Of a stretch of 64,000 nucleotides of DNA, positions 18,250 to 29,261 are shown one piece after another; the first letter of the stretch is position 1; each line of letters opens with the position of its first letter. Source of the stretch: Actinomycetota bacterium (GTDB taxonomy: Bacteria; Actinomycetota; Geothermincolia; Geothermincolales; RBG-13-55-18). A model generated the notes under the pieces. The model did not search any database. It saw nothing but the letters and a program-made list of their open reading frames with translations, and was not told the DNA's origin. The stretch lies in the NCBI GenBank assembly GCA_014360685.1, contig JACIXB010000016.1, positions 60,263-124,262 on the forward strand, written 5' to 3'. Both the position numbers and the translations under genes were made by a program.

Positions 18250-18366
18250 TCCACCCGCCGGGCCATGATGCCTTCCGTTTCCGCAGGCGCTCTTGGGGTG
18301 GAAAGGATAAAGACGCCACCCGGTCATGATGCTGTATCGTTTCAGTAGGCGCTTTTAGGGTTGAAA
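18250..18366. repeat. Two imperfect direct repeats, 62-bp period, with CRISPR-like 28-nt core
   Basis: The cores GTTTCCGCAGGCGCTCTTGG... (18277-18304) and GTTTCAGTAGGCGCTTTTAG... (18339-18366) both begin GTTTC and end GAAA and match at most positions. The 34-nt interval would fit a CRISPR spacer, but the sequence before each core is also similar (CATGATGC in both), there is no third copy and no cas gene. A decayed tandem duplication is therefore the safer call. Confidence 0.5.
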
Positions 18367-18439
18367 AAGTACGAGAGACCACCCTATCGTCCCGGCAAAA
18401 CAAGACAAAACAGGAAGAAAGGGGTGATCTCTCCCATTT

Positions 18440-18469
18440 TTGACAGAGGTTTTCCGCCCCCCATATACT
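18440..18469 (+). promoter_or_regulatory. Strong sigma-70-type promoter for the SpoIIE-phosphatase gene
   Basis: TTGACA (18440-18445, perfect) is separated by 18 nt from TATACT (18464-18469, 5/6). The predicted transcript starts near 18476 and has a long leader of about 225 nt before ATG 18702. Confidence 0.7.
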
Positions 18470-18489
18470 CGATTCGTAAAGATCGATTT

Positions 18490-18520
18490 GGGAAAGGGGG
18501 ATCCGCGGAACCCCCTTCCC
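18490..18520 (+). promoter_or_regulatory. Hairpin in the 5' leader of the SpoIIE-phosphatase gene
   Basis: GGGAAAGGGGG pairs with CCCCCTTCCC around a 10-nt loop, with one bulged A. It lies about 20 nt downstream of the predicted transcription start and has no T-run, so it looks more like an RNA stability or regulatory stem than a terminator. Confidence 0.45.
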
Positions 18521-18701
18521 GCCGTTCCCGTTCGTGCCTCGGCGCCGGCAAACCGTCCCACGCATGCGGGATGGAAGATGCGGCCACGGTAAAGAGTAGA
18601 GCATAAGGGACTTTTTCACCAACGTGCCGAGGGCTGGTCGAGGAACGATCCCCCGTTGCGTGCGTGGCGCGCCGGGGGGGTGGGTGAGACGGGGTGGGCC
18701 G

Positions 18702-21341
18702 ATGCTGAACGATTTCGCCGGCAAGCTTTCCCTGCGCCTCGCCGGCCTGGTGCAGGAGATACAAGAGGTTTTCGATCGCCGAATCCCCACCTATGCCGCC
18801 CTCTCCGGGGAGGCCAAGGCCGATATCCGCAGGCAGATCATCGAGCTCATCCGACGTACCACCGACTTCCTGGTAGGCCGCGGCACCGGTCGCGACGAAC
18901 TCTACGCATACGCCCGCCGGGTGGGGAGAAGCCGGGTAATGCAGAACATACCCCTGGGGGACCTGGTGCGGGCGGTCTTCCTGGTGGAGTCCGTTATCTG
19001 GGACCGCATCCTTCCCGCCGTCAGGGACGGCGAGCTGGGAACCCAGGAATGGATAGATTTCCTAAGGGCCTCGGGGGAGGTGAACGCCGAGATCCTCGCC
19101 GCCCTTTCCGCCTCCTACCTGGAGACCAAGGACGAGATGGTGAGCCGCCAGCTCAGGGAGTTGCACGGGCTCCTGGAGGTGGGACGCACCATCACCTCCA
19201 CCATGGACCTGGAGGTGGTGCTGAACCAGATACTCGAGGTGGCGGCGGGGATCGTGCAGTCCCCCATGGGAGCGGTCTACCTTCTCCAGGAGGGCGCAGG
19301 GGAGTTGGTCCTGGTCGCCCAGATGGGCCTGGCCCCGCCATGGACGAAGGGCCGGAGGGTGGACCCGAAGCGTTCCCTCCTGGGGCTGGCCTTCAAGGCC
19401 GGGACGCCGATAAGCGGCGCGGACGACCGGCTCCGCGGTCTCTCCCTTCCCGTGCCGGCCCGCGGCGGAATGATCCGCTCCGCCCTTTCCTGCCCCATCC
19501 TCAAGGACCACCTCCCCCTGGGGGGGATAGAGCTTTACGACGCGGAACCCCGTTCCTACGACCGCCTGGACATGGCCCTCCTGGCCGCCTTCGCCCCCCA
19601 GGCGGGTGTGGCCATCCAGAACGCCCGCCTCTTCGAGCTGGAGAGGAGGCGCGCCTGGGAGATGGAGATGATGAAGGAGTTGGCCGAGGAGGCGGCGGCG
19701 GCGGTGGGCTTCGACCAGGCGGTAAGCGTGATCCTGCGCAAGATGGCCGAGGTGGCCAAGGTGGAGAAATGCATCCTCTTCCTTTACCATCCCGAGGAAG
19801 AGGAACTGGAGTTCGTAAGGGGCCACGGCCTGACCACCCCGGTGAACCGGCGGCTGAGGGGAAGCCGCCTCCTTCTCTACCAGGCGGACCTGGCGATCCG
19901 ACATGCGGTACGCAGGGGGGAGATGGTGGCGGTTGGCGAGGTGGAGAACGATCCCCGCGTGGACCGTGGCCACCTGGCCACCCTCAACCTTAGGTCCTGC
20001 CTGGTCATACCCCTTTTCCGGGAGGGGGCGGTTTCCGGGGTCATGGTGCTGGGGAACTCCCGTTCTCCTCGCCTCTTCGAACCGGAGGAGATGGAGACGG
20101 TGAAAGTCATCGCCGCCCAAGCGGCGGTAGCCTTTTTTCAAGCCGGGTTGCGCCAGCGTATCCAGGAAAGGGAACGCAGGCTACAGGAGCTGGAGGCCAA
20201 CGAGCGCATCTACCGGGAAAGGGAGCGCAGCGAGGCCATCGTCTCCGCCAACCCCGAGGCCATCATGGTGGTGGACCGCTCCAGGAACATCGTCCTTTTC
20301 AACCCTGCCGCCGGGGAGCTCTTCGGTTGGCGGCAGGAGGAGGCCCTGGGCCGACACGTCCACGAGGTCCTCTACGGTGAGGAAAACCCGGAGCCAGGGT
20401 CCTGTTCGATGCTGGACTGCCCCATAGAGGCCGCCTTCCGCGGAGAGAGGGCTACCCTCCCGGAGATGGAATACACGAGGCGGAACGGGGATAAGGTGTG
20501 GATAAGCGGGTCCTTTTCCGTCATCCGCAACCCGAAACGCCAGATAGAGAACGTCATCTGCGTCTTCCGCGACATCACGGAGCAGAAACGGCTGCAGCAC
20601 CTGGCCCTGGTGGACAAGGAGCTGGAGATCGCCGCCAGCATCCAGAGTGCCCTGCTTCCCGAGAACTCCCTGGAGAACGAGGCGGTGAAGGTGGTGGCCC
20701 ACATGGAGCAGGCACGTATCGTGGGCGGCGACTGGTACGATTTCTGGGTGGACGGGGAGAGGTTGGTGGTCATGGTGGGGGATGCCGCGGGGAGCGGTAT
20801 CCCGGCGGCGCTCCTGGCCACTCTGGCCATAAGTGCCGTGCGCGCCGAGGCCGTGGAAGTCCGGGACCCCTTGGAAGTCCTGCGCAAGGCCAACCACGCC
20901 CTTTACCCCCACCGCCTGGAGGATCGCTTCATAACCATCATCTACGGGGAGCTGGACCTGCGTACCCTGCGATTCCGCTACGTGAACGCCGGCCACAACG
21001 ATCCCTACCTCATCCGGAGGGGTGGCGAGGTGGCCCCCCTGCCCTCGGAGAGACGCACCATCCTGGGGGCCTTCGAGACCCTGGACCTGAAGGTGGAGGA
21101 GGTGGACCTGGAGCCCGGCGACCGCCTCTTCCTGTACACCGACGGGGTGGTGGACTGCCGCGACTCACGCCGCCGCCCCTTCGGGGAGAAACGCCTGCGG
21201 CGCTTCCTCAGGGGAGCGGGCTCGCGGTCCGCGGAGGCCTTCCTGGGGGATCTGGTAGAGGTATTACGCCGCTACTGCGGGGAATCCATGGAGGACGATT
21301 TCACCCTCCTCCTTTGCGACGTGAAGGGCAGGACGGCGTGA
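18702..21341 (+). CDS. GAF-GAF-PAS-SpoIIE (PP2C) sensor phosphatase, RsbU/RsbP type
   Basis: An 879-residue soluble protein. Residues 1-150 form a helical RsbU/RsbR-like N-terminus; 155-310 a GAF domain; 320-480 a second GAF; 480-510 a linker coil; 510-630 a PAS domain (SEAIVSANPEAIMVVDRS); 640-876 a SpoIIE/PP2C phosphatase. GGDWYDFW, VGDAAGSGIPAALLA and LFLYTDGVVD are the metal-binding and core motifs. Such proteins dephosphorylate anti-anti-sigma factors (STAS) in partner-switching stress or developmental pathways. No STAS or anti-sigma kinase gene is adjacent. ATG 18702 is preferred to 18624, since the extra 26 residues look non-coding. Confidence 0.9.
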   Translation: MLNDFAGKLSLRLAGLVQEIQEVFDRRIPTYAALSGEAKADIRRQIIELIRRTTDFLVGRGTGRDELYAYARRVGRSRVMQNIPLGDLVRAVFLVESVIWDRILPAVRDGELGTQEWIDFLRASGEVNAEILAALSASYLETKDEMVSRQLRELHGLLEVGRTITSTMDLEVVLNQILEVAAGIVQSPMGAVYLLQEGAGELVLVAQMGLAPPWTKGRRVDPKRSLLGLAFKAGTPISGADDRLRGLSLPVPARGGMIRSALSCPILKDHLPLGGIELYDAEPRSYDRLDMALLAAFAPQAGVAIQNARLFELERRRAWEMEMMKELAEEAAAAVGFDQAVSVILRKMAEVAKVEKCILFLYHPEEEELEFVRGHGLTTPVNRRLRGSRLLLYQADLAIRHAVRRGEMVAVGEVENDPRVDRGHLATLNLRSCLVIPLFREGAVSGVMVLGNSRSPRLFEPEEMETVKVIAAQAAVAFFQAGLRQRIQERERRLQELEANERIYRERERSEAIVSANPEAIMVVDRSRNIVLFNPAAGELFGWRQEEALGRHVHEVLYGEENPEPGSCSMLDCPIEAAFRGERATLPEMEYTRRNGDKVWISGSFSVIRNPKRQIENVICVFRDITEQKRLQHLALVDKELEIAASIQSALLPENSLENEAVKVVAHMEQARIVGGDWYDFWVDGERLVVMVGDAAGSGIPAALLATLAISAVRAEAVEVRDPLEVLRKANHALYPHRLEDRFITIIYGELDLRTLRFRYVNAGHNDPYLIRRGGEVAPLPSERRTILGAFETLDLKVEEVDLEPGDRLFLYTDGVVDCRDSRRRPFGEKRLRRFLRGAGSRSAEAFLGDLVEVLRRYCGESMEDDFTLLLCDVKGRTA

Positions 21342-21727
21342 CGGCACGGGGAGGCGGCCCGGCGTAGAATCCCGGGGAAGGCCGGACTTGGGAAACGGGC
21401 TTCTCCAGGGAGCCCGGGGGAAGGAAGCGAACGGCCGCATGTAGCGACAATATGCGAAATATATTGTTTATCCACCGTAATGGAATCGCGTGAAAGTGAT
21501 CAGGCGATAGAAGGTGGCGCGTCCGGTGTCCGGGCAAGGGCTTGAAAGGCTTGCAAACCCCGGAAGGTGGGGATGGTAGAACCCGGGTGGGATGCGTTGA
21601 ACCCACCCCATGCGGAGTCGCCATGTCGGCGAGTTCCGGGAGGCATGGGGTGAGGTGGTTTATAATCTAATGGCGGCGTCGGGAAGGCGTCCGCCGCGAG
21701 GCGCGTTTGGCTTAAGAGGCTGTCCAG
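21342..21727. other. Intergenic region before the PaaK-like gene
   Basis: A 386-bp gap with no gene. It contains an inverted repeat ACAATAT-N7-ATATTGT at 21447-21467, a plausible regulator site, and an isolated TATAAT at 21661-21666 without a good -35, 62 nt before the downstream start. Confidence 0.4.
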
Positions 21728-23167
21728 GTGCTGTCAAGGATGAGAGTAGGCGAGGTCACCCCGGAAAAGGCCCGGGAATTTGTTGATTCCTGGGAGATTT
21801 ACCGGCGGGATGCACAAAATCCACTATGGATGAGTCCCGAGGAGCTGTCCGGGCTCCAGGCGCACAATCTCAGGAAGCAAGTGGAGCTGGCCGCCCGTTT
21901 CAGCCCCTACTACCGTGAACTCTTCCGGCGGGAGAAGGTGGAATGGGAGAAGGTCCGCACCCTGGAGGACCTGGAGAGGATACCGGTCACTCCCATGGAG
22001 GCCTACCTGCGCAGCCCATTGGCCTTCCTGCTGGTCGTGGACCCCCCGGGGGAACTTGACGTGACCTACGAGATCACCTACACCTCGGGAACCTCCACCG
22101 GTACCCCGGCCCCCTTTTTCAACACCGCCTACGACATGTTCAACATCAGCCTGGCCATGCGCCGCATGGCCGAGATATGCTGGATGACCCCCCGGGATAC
22201 CATGTTCAATCTCTTCCCTTACGGGAACCTGCCCCACATCGGGTTTTACCGCACCGTGCATTTGGCTTCCTTGCTGGGGATGAAGCTGGTCAACGCCCTC
22301 ACCGGGAGGGACGCACCGGGTTTTCCGCTGCACCGCTCCCTGGACGAGGCCCTGGAACTGGCCGCCGAGCACCGGGTGACCGTGCTGGCGGGCATGGGAC
22401 GGCAGGAGAGGAGGTTCATCCTCCGGGGAGAACAGATGGGAGTGGACCTTTCCTCGGTGCGCATCGTGCTCTCCCTGGGGGAGACGGTCACCGAGGGGAT
22501 GCGCGAGGAGATGCGCGCTCACCTACCCGGGGAAGCCTCACACGCCTTCATCATCAACGGTTACGGGTTCACCGAATGCCAGGGGAGCTTCGTGGAGTGC
22601 TGCGAGTCCGGGGGCAACCACAACCCGGCTCCCAATCTTTACCACCTGGAGGTCCTGGACCCCCAAACCCTGCGCCCCCTACCCGAGGGAGAGCTGGGGC
22701 TCTTGGCCCTCACCCACCTGGACCGCCGGGGCACGGTGCTCCTGCGCTACCTGGTTGGGGATCTGGCGGCCCTGGAGAGGGGCACCTGCCCCCACTGCGG
22801 GCGGGCCGGGGAGCGCCTGGTCATCCGCATGGGCTCCACCTACGCCGTGCGCGCGGACAAGGTCATCCGCGTGGACGGCAGGCTGGTCAACCCGGAGGCG
22901 GTGAAGAACCAGCTGGCCGGGGTGCGGGGCGTCGTGGAGTACCAGCTGGTGGTGGAGAAGGAGGACCCCGGCGACCCTTTGAGCCACGACCGACTCACCC
23001 TGCGCCTCTCCGTGGCCGGGAGGCTCCGCCAGGACCTGGAGAGGGAGGTGGTGGACAGGGTGCGCGAGGCGGTGGGGATAACCCCGCGCATCGAGTACGT
23101 GCAGTCCCCGGAGATATACGATCCCTCCCGCATCCTCAAGGCCACCCGCATCGTGGACAACAGGTAG
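21728..23167 (+). CDS. Phenylacetate-CoA ligase (PaaK)-family adenylate-forming enzyme
   Basis: A 479-residue ANL-superfamily enzyme. The ATP-binding loop is YTSGTSTGTP, the adenylate motif is INGYGFTECQ, and the C-terminal lid is present (ILKATRIVDNR). CPHCGRAGERL is a zinc-knuckle-like Cys pair seen in PaaK relatives. It would activate an aryl or other acid to its CoA thioester; the substrate is not readable from sequence. GTG 21728 is taken as the start because AGAGG lies upstream at suitable distance; ATG 21740 is the alternative. It converges on the aminotransferase gene with only 3 nt between stops. Confidence 0.82.
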   Translation: MLSRMRVGEVTPEKAREFVDSWEIYRRDAQNPLWMSPEELSGLQAHNLRKQVELAARFSPYYRELFRREKVEWEKVRTLEDLERIPVTPMEAYLRSPLAFLLVVDPPGELDVTYEITYTSGTSTGTPAPFFNTAYDMFNISLAMRRMAEICWMTPRDTMFNLFPYGNLPHIGFYRTVHLASLLGMKLVNALTGRDAPGFPLHRSLDEALELAAEHRVTVLAGMGRQERRFILRGEQMGVDLSSVRIVLSLGETVTEGMREEMRAHLPGEASHAFIINGYGFTECQGSFVECCESGGNHNPAPNLYHLEVLDPQTLRPLPEGELGLLALTHLDRRGTVLLRYLVGDLAALERGTCPHCGRAGERLVIRMGSTYAVRADKVIRVDGRLVNPEAVKNQLAGVRGVVEYQLVVEKEDPGDPLSHDRLTLRLSVAGRLRQDLEREVVDRVREAVGITPRIEYVQSPEIYDPSRILKATRIVDNR

Positions 23168-23170
23168 AAA

Positions 23171-24334
23171 CTACGCCAGGCCGTTCCGGCGGCGGGAAAG
23201 GTATTCCTCCAGCCTCCGCATCCCTTCCTCGAGACGTTCCATGCGATTGGCGTAGCTGAAACGGAGGTATCCCTCCCCGCCGCTCCCGAAATCGATGCCC
23301 GGGGTGACCGCCACCCCGGTCTTCTCCAGGAGCTCCATGGCCAGGGAATAGGAATCCGAGGTGTAACGCCTGGCGTTGGCCAGGACGTAGAAGGCGCCCT
23401 GGGGTTCCACGGTAACCCCGAGGCCGATCTCCCGCAGGCGGGGGAGGAGGAAGCGGCGGCGCTGGTCGTAGGTACGCACCATGGCCTCCACGTCCTCGGC
23501 GGCCTCGTTGAGGGCGGCGATGCCCGCCCACTGCACGAAGTCGTTGGCTGATATGAAGAGGTTCTGCATCATTTTCTGCACCGGGCGTACGAACTCCGGC
23601 GGGGCGATGAGATATCCCAGCCGCCAGCCGGTCATGGCGTAGAGCTTGGAAAAGCCGTTGATCACGAAGGCGCGGTCGGTGAACTCGAGGATGGAATGCT
23701 CCCGGCCCTCGTAGACCAGCCCGTGGTAGATCTCGTCGCTGACCACGAAGACCTTATCCCCGGCCACGGCGGCGATGTCCTCCATGACCTCCGGTTCCAA
23801 GAGGTTGCCGGTGGGATTGGAGGGGGAGTTGATGATGACGGCGCGGGTCCTCGCGCTCAAGCGTTTCTCTATCTCCCGCGGGCGGAACTGGAAGCCGTCC
23901 TCCTCGAAGACCGGGACCTCCACCGGCCTCCCGTCCACGAACTCCACGATGTTCGGATAGCAGGCGTAGCAGGGGTTGGAGAGGATGACCTCGTCCCCGG
24001 GGTCCAGGAGGGCGGCGAAGAGGAGGAGCATGGCCGGGGAGCTCCCGCTGGTGACGATGATGCGGTCCGGGTCCACCTCCACGTGGTACTTGCGGTAGTA
24101 GTGGGCGGAGATGGCCTCCCGCAGCTCCCGCACCCCCTGGCTGTGGGTGTAGCGGGTCTTTCCCTCCAGCATAGCCCGGTAGGCGGCCTCCTTTATGCAG
24201 CGCGGGGTGTCGAAGTCCGGTTCCCCCACCTCCATGTGCACGATGTCCCGGCCCTCCCTATCCATCTTCTGGGCCCGTTCCAGGACCTCCATGACCATGA
24301 AGGGAGGGATGCGTTTTCCCCTTCCGGCGATCAT
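23171..24334 (-). CDS. Class I/II pyridoxal-phosphate aminotransferase
   Basis: A 387-residue fold-type I aminotransferase. Recognisable are EVGEPDFDTP (substrate loop), SNPCYACYPN, the NSPSNPTGN motif, DEIYHGL, and the PLP lysine in INGFSKLYAMTGWRLGY. The C-terminal Arg region is LRFSYANRMERLEEG. It resembles aspartate/aromatic aminotransferases of subgroup I-gamma. The actual amino donor is unknown; pairing with the convergent PaaK-like ligase could suggest aromatic amino acid breakdown to acyl-CoAs, but the two are on opposite strands and need not be co-regulated. Confidence 0.88.
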   Translation of the reverse strand: MIAGRGKRIPPFMVMEVLERAQKMDREGRDIVHMEVGEPDFDTPRCIKEAAYRAMLEGKTRYTHSQGVRELREAISAHYYRKYHVEVDPDRIIVTSGSSPAMLLLFAALLDPGDEVILSNPCYACYPNIVEFVDGRPVEVPVFEEDGFQFRPREIEKRLSARTRAVIINSPSNPTGNLLEPEVMEDIAAVAGDKVFVVSDEIYHGLVYEGREHSILEFTDRAFVINGFSKLYAMTGWRLGYLIAPPEFVRPVQKMMQNLFISANDFVQWAGIAALNEAAEDVEAMVRTYDQRRRFLLPRLREIGLGVTVEPQGAFYVLANARRYTSDSYSLAMELLEKTGVAVTPGIDFGSGGEGYLRFSYANRMERLEEGMRRLEEYLSRRRNGLA

Positions 24335-24974
24335 CCTGCTCCTTTCCCTCGGCCTCGGTGGAAGACGGGTCGCTCACCGGGCCGCCACGGCTGGGCGAGC
24401 CCTTTCCCGGGCCACTCCTGCGTTTCCTCCCCCGGCGTGGCTTTCCCAAGGCATAGTACCGCTCCGTTCTTGCCGGGCCGGCGAGAGACGGCGGCACCCG
24501 TGGCAGCACCCATTATAGAACATGGGGAAAGGCGCGGGTTCTGATGGCCTGCCTGGAGACGCTTGGGTCCCGTCGGCCGGGGGCACGCCGGGAGCGGCCG
24601 CCTTCCGGTCACCTTCTCTCCCCCGGGGTCCGGGGATGGGCAGGGGCCCGGCTCCCCATCTTCGGCGGGCGGACCGAGGCTTGACCGGGAGAGAGCTAGA
24701 TTATATGGGAGGGGTTTGCGCCAGGCGGAGCCCCGGTTTTAGGGCGGGGACAGGGGGACCCCTCATCGCCCTCCTTCCGGGTTCCAGGCCGCTTTTCTCC
24801 GCCTCGCGTGTGGTTTCCTTTCTCCCCGCCCGCCACGTGGGGCCTTTTTCCGTCAGGGCGGGAGGCCCCACCAGGGTCGGCGAGGGTGGCGAGGTTCCGA
24901 AACCTCTCCCGGTGTTTTATAGTGGAAGGGGCCGGTTTCCGCGGGAATGACCCTTGGGGAAGAAGGGAGCGGAA
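24335..24974. other. Intergenic region between divergent aminotransferase and translin genes
   Basis: A 640-bp divergent promoter region without a credible gene. On the minus strand TATAAT occupies 24512-24517, about 180 nt before the aminotransferase start. On the plus strand TATAGT (24918-24923) has a weak TTCCGA 17 nt upstream, 52 nt before the translin start. Neither has a strong -35. The intervening GC-rich frames have no RBS or family resemblance. Confidence 0.4.
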
Positions 24975-25625
24975 ATGGATTGGGAAGCGCTGCGCACCCG
25001 GATAAGGGCGGACTTCGAGGCCAAGAACAATACCCGGGAGGAGGTGCTCAGGCTTTGCCGTTCCCTGGTCCAGACCTCCAGTTACGTCATCCGCGCCGTG
25101 CACCGGGGGGAGAGGGAGGAGGCGGAGAGGCTTCTGGAGCAGGCTGCCGCGCTGTCCTCGAACATCACCCACATGACCGAGGACCACCCCGAGGTCTATA
25201 CCGCCGGTTTCGTCCACGACGCCCAGAAGGAATACGCCGAAGCCCGCGCCACCTTCGCCCTCATCTACCGGGAACCCCTCCCGGGTCCCGAGGAGCTGGG
25301 GGTGGAATATCCAGCCTACCTGAACGGGCTGGGGGAGGCGGTGGGCGAGCTGCGGCGGGCCATCCTGGACCTCATCCGGGAGGGCCACCTGGAGCGCAGC
25401 GACGAGCTCCTCTCCCACATGGACGACATTTACTACCTGCTGGTGTCCTTCGATTACCCGGACGCCATAACCTGTAACCTCCGCCGCACCACGGACATGG
25501 CCCGGGGGATCATCGAGCGCACCCGCGGCGACCTCACCACCGCCATCCGGCAGAGCAAGCTCCGCCAGGCCATAGCCGACCTGGAAGCGCGCCTGCAGTC
25601 CGGAGCTGATCCCTCCGGCCGGTGA
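24975..25625 (+). CDS. Translin/TRAX-family RNA-binding protein
   Basis: A 216-residue all-helical protein of the translin family, which is widespread in eukaryotes and archaea and sporadic in bacteria. The stretch GFVHDAQKEYAEA (residues 79-90) is the family signature; E86 and E89 have the three-residue spacing of the TRAX catalytic glutamates, so RNase activity is plausible. FDYPDAITCNLRRTTDMARG near the C-terminus is also characteristic. Translins form octameric nucleic-acid-binding shells. ATG 24975 has GAAGGGAGCGG before it; an upstream in-frame TTG at 24954 is less likely. It stands alone, with the DtxR-like gene convergent downstream. Confidence 0.85.
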   Translation: MDWEALRTRIRADFEAKNNTREEVLRLCRSLVQTSSYVIRAVHRGEREEAERLLEQAAALSSNITHMTEDHPEVYTAGFVHDAQKEYAEARATFALIYREPLPGPEELGVEYPAYLNGLGEAVGELRRAILDLIREGHLERSDELLSHMDDIYYLLVSFDYPDAITCNLRRTTDMARGIIERTRGDLTTAIRQSKLRQAIADLEARLQSGADPSGR

Positions 25626-25749
25626 GGCGGCCCTTTCGCGGATGAGGCATGGATTTCGCCGATCGATTATGAGCGTCACCCGGTTCTAGGGTAGGTGATA
25701 GGTTAGGGTTACGCTTGTCAGCACCGCCACCTGCGGGCGCCTTGGGGGA

Positions 25750-26424
25750 TCAGAGCTTCCTGACGTGGATGGAGTTGGCCAGGTGCCAACCCACGGTGCG
25801 GCGGCTTCTCCCCACCACGGCCTGGAGGGGACCCTTGAAGGGGTCCTTGGCCACCACCTTGATCTTAACCCCGGGCTTGATGCCCAGGGAGGCCATGAAC
25901 TGCAGGAGCTCCGGCTCGTCGTCCTTGACGCTGATGACCTCCGCTGTCTCGCCTGGTTCCAAGGAATAGAGGGTGGTCTCCTCCACCTTCACGTCCTCCA
26001 CCTTGGAGGGTATGGGGTAACCGTGGGGACAGACCTTGGGCTTGTTGAGGGCCACGAAGAGCCGTCTCTCCACCTCGTCCGAGAGCTGGGTCTCGAAGCG
26101 CAGGGCCTCCTCGTGGGCCTCGTGCCACTCGAAGCCCAGCATGTCGGTGAGGAAGCGCTCCACGATGCGGTGCCTCCGGATGGCCTTGACGGCCAGCCTC
26201 TCGCCCTCCGGGGTGAGGGTTATCCCGTGGTAGGGGGTGTAGTTGATGAGGCCCTTCTGGGAGAGCTTCTTCAGGGTGTCGGTCACCGTGGAGGGAGCCA
26301 CCTTCAGGGACTCCGCCAGGGCGGAGGTGGAGACCGGGCTCTGTGTCTGTTGGAGCCGGAAGATGTGCTTGAGGTAATCGCAGTGCTGGTCTAATAAGGA
26401 CGCGTGTTTCGAGGTCTTCATCAC
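25750..26424 (-). CDS. DtxR/MntR-family metal-dependent regulator
   Basis: A 224-residue regulator. Winged helix: residues 10-75 (STSALAESLKVAPSTVTDTLKKL as recognition region). Dimerisation domain: 80-145 (SDEVERRL is the family signature). FeoA/SH3-like domain: 150-224. Ancillary metal-site residues are kept (H85, E89, H104), but at the primary site the positions of DtxR C102 and H106 hold L108 and T112, with only the Glu (E111) retained. Metal response is therefore likely altered. Its promoter contains two palindromes suited to autoregulation, and a similar site lies upstream of the V-ATPase operon. Confidence 0.88.
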   Translation of the reverse strand: MMKTSKHASLLDQHCDYLKHIFRLQQTQSPVSTSALAESLKVAPSTVTDTLKKLSQKGLINYTPYHGITLTPEGERLAVKAIRRHRIVERFLTDMLGFEWHEAHEEALRFETQLSDEVERRLFVALNKPKVCPHGYPIPSKVEDVKVEETTLYSLEPGETAEVISVKDDEPELLQFMASLGIKPGVKIKVVAKDPFKGPLQAVVGRSRRTVGWHLANSIHVRKL

Positions 26425-26441
26425 CCCTCCCAGGGTCCTTG

Positions 26442-26485
26442 AAATTTTGAGTATCCCAAATTATAATTTCGGCATTCCGAATTTT
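26442..26485. promoter_or_regulatory. Two AT-rich palindromic operators at the dtxR-like promoter
   Basis: Site 1 (26469-26485) reads AATTCGGAATGCCGAAATT on the minus strand and sits in the promoter spacer. Site 2 (26442-26460) reads TTTTGAGTATCCCAAA on the plus strand and covers the initiation region. Both resemble the palindrome at 8866-8894. Placement over the promoter predicts autorepression. The rest of the 353-bp gap to the pyrophosphatase gene holds an isolated TATAGT (26724-26729) and no gene. Confidence 0.5.
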
Positions 26486-26488
26486 CAA
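26460..26488 (-). promoter_or_regulatory. Sigma-70-type promoter of the dtxR-like gene
   Basis: On the minus strand TTGAAA (26488-26483) is followed by 17 nt and a perfect TATAAT (26465-26460). The start of transcription falls about 25 nt before ATG 26424, giving a very short leader. Confidence 0.75.
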
Positions 26489-26777
26489 CAAGCCTGTCGG
26501 TCCCTTGAGGGGCCCAGGAAACAGGGGTCGAAGTGCCGAAAAACCATTATGATTCTGGTCGAGCCGGTGAAGTCTAAGGTTGGATGAGAAGGTGGTTGTT
26601 TATGTCCAGGCCCCGGAAGGGGCGCCGGCTCACCGTTGGTAAGGGGTATCGGGTCGATGACGCCGGCGGCGGAGGAGGTGGGGAAACACTATCCATCGCC
26701 GGTGCACGCCTCGAACATTCGAATATAGTTTAAGGCCGCGAAGGAGCAGTCGACGGGAAAGAGGGAAGGAGTGAGAT

Positions 26778-28886
<2,109 letters not shown>

Positions 28887-28901
28887 GCTCCGGAGTGCAT
28901 G

Positions 28902-28930
28902 GGGCGCCGCCCTCGAGGCGGCGCCCTTTT
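28902..28930 (+). terminator. Rho-independent terminator after hppA
   Basis: A perfect 10-bp stem GGGCGCCGCC / GGCGGCGCCC with loop CTCGA is followed by TTTTCATTTT, ending 40 nt after the hppA stop. The remaining 330 bp to the next gene contain no recognisable feature apart from a weak TTGACG near 29129. Confidence 0.88.
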
Positions 28931-29261
28931 CATTTTCCCGCCGGGGATGAAAAAAATTTCAATTTCGGCCCATGCCGTGGGCACTTGACCGAGAGGATGC
29001 ACCATGGTTACAAGCCCGGCACCCGGCCAACGACGGGGTTTGCGCAGGCAGGTCAAGCGGTGACGCAAGGGACTTGATGCCACCCTGTTCCCGGCCGCGA
29101 AGCGCGGGGAGGAAGGGGGAGCGTTCCTTGACGGCGCAACATTAATATGATAGGCATATTTGCCGAATGCTTGCCGGAGGACGGAGCGCGAGAACAACGA
29201 TGGGCGGGAAAGGCCAGGTTCCATAAATTACCATGCAGGAGCCTTCGGGGAGAGGCGGTCC

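Noticed and set aside
18250..18366. CRISPR array
   Set aside because: Only two degenerate cores, the interval between them resembles the sequence before the first core, and no cas genes are in the window.
29129..29157. Promoter for topA (TTGACG-17-TAGGCA)
   Set aside because: The -10 hexamer matches at only three positions; not strong enough to annotate separately.
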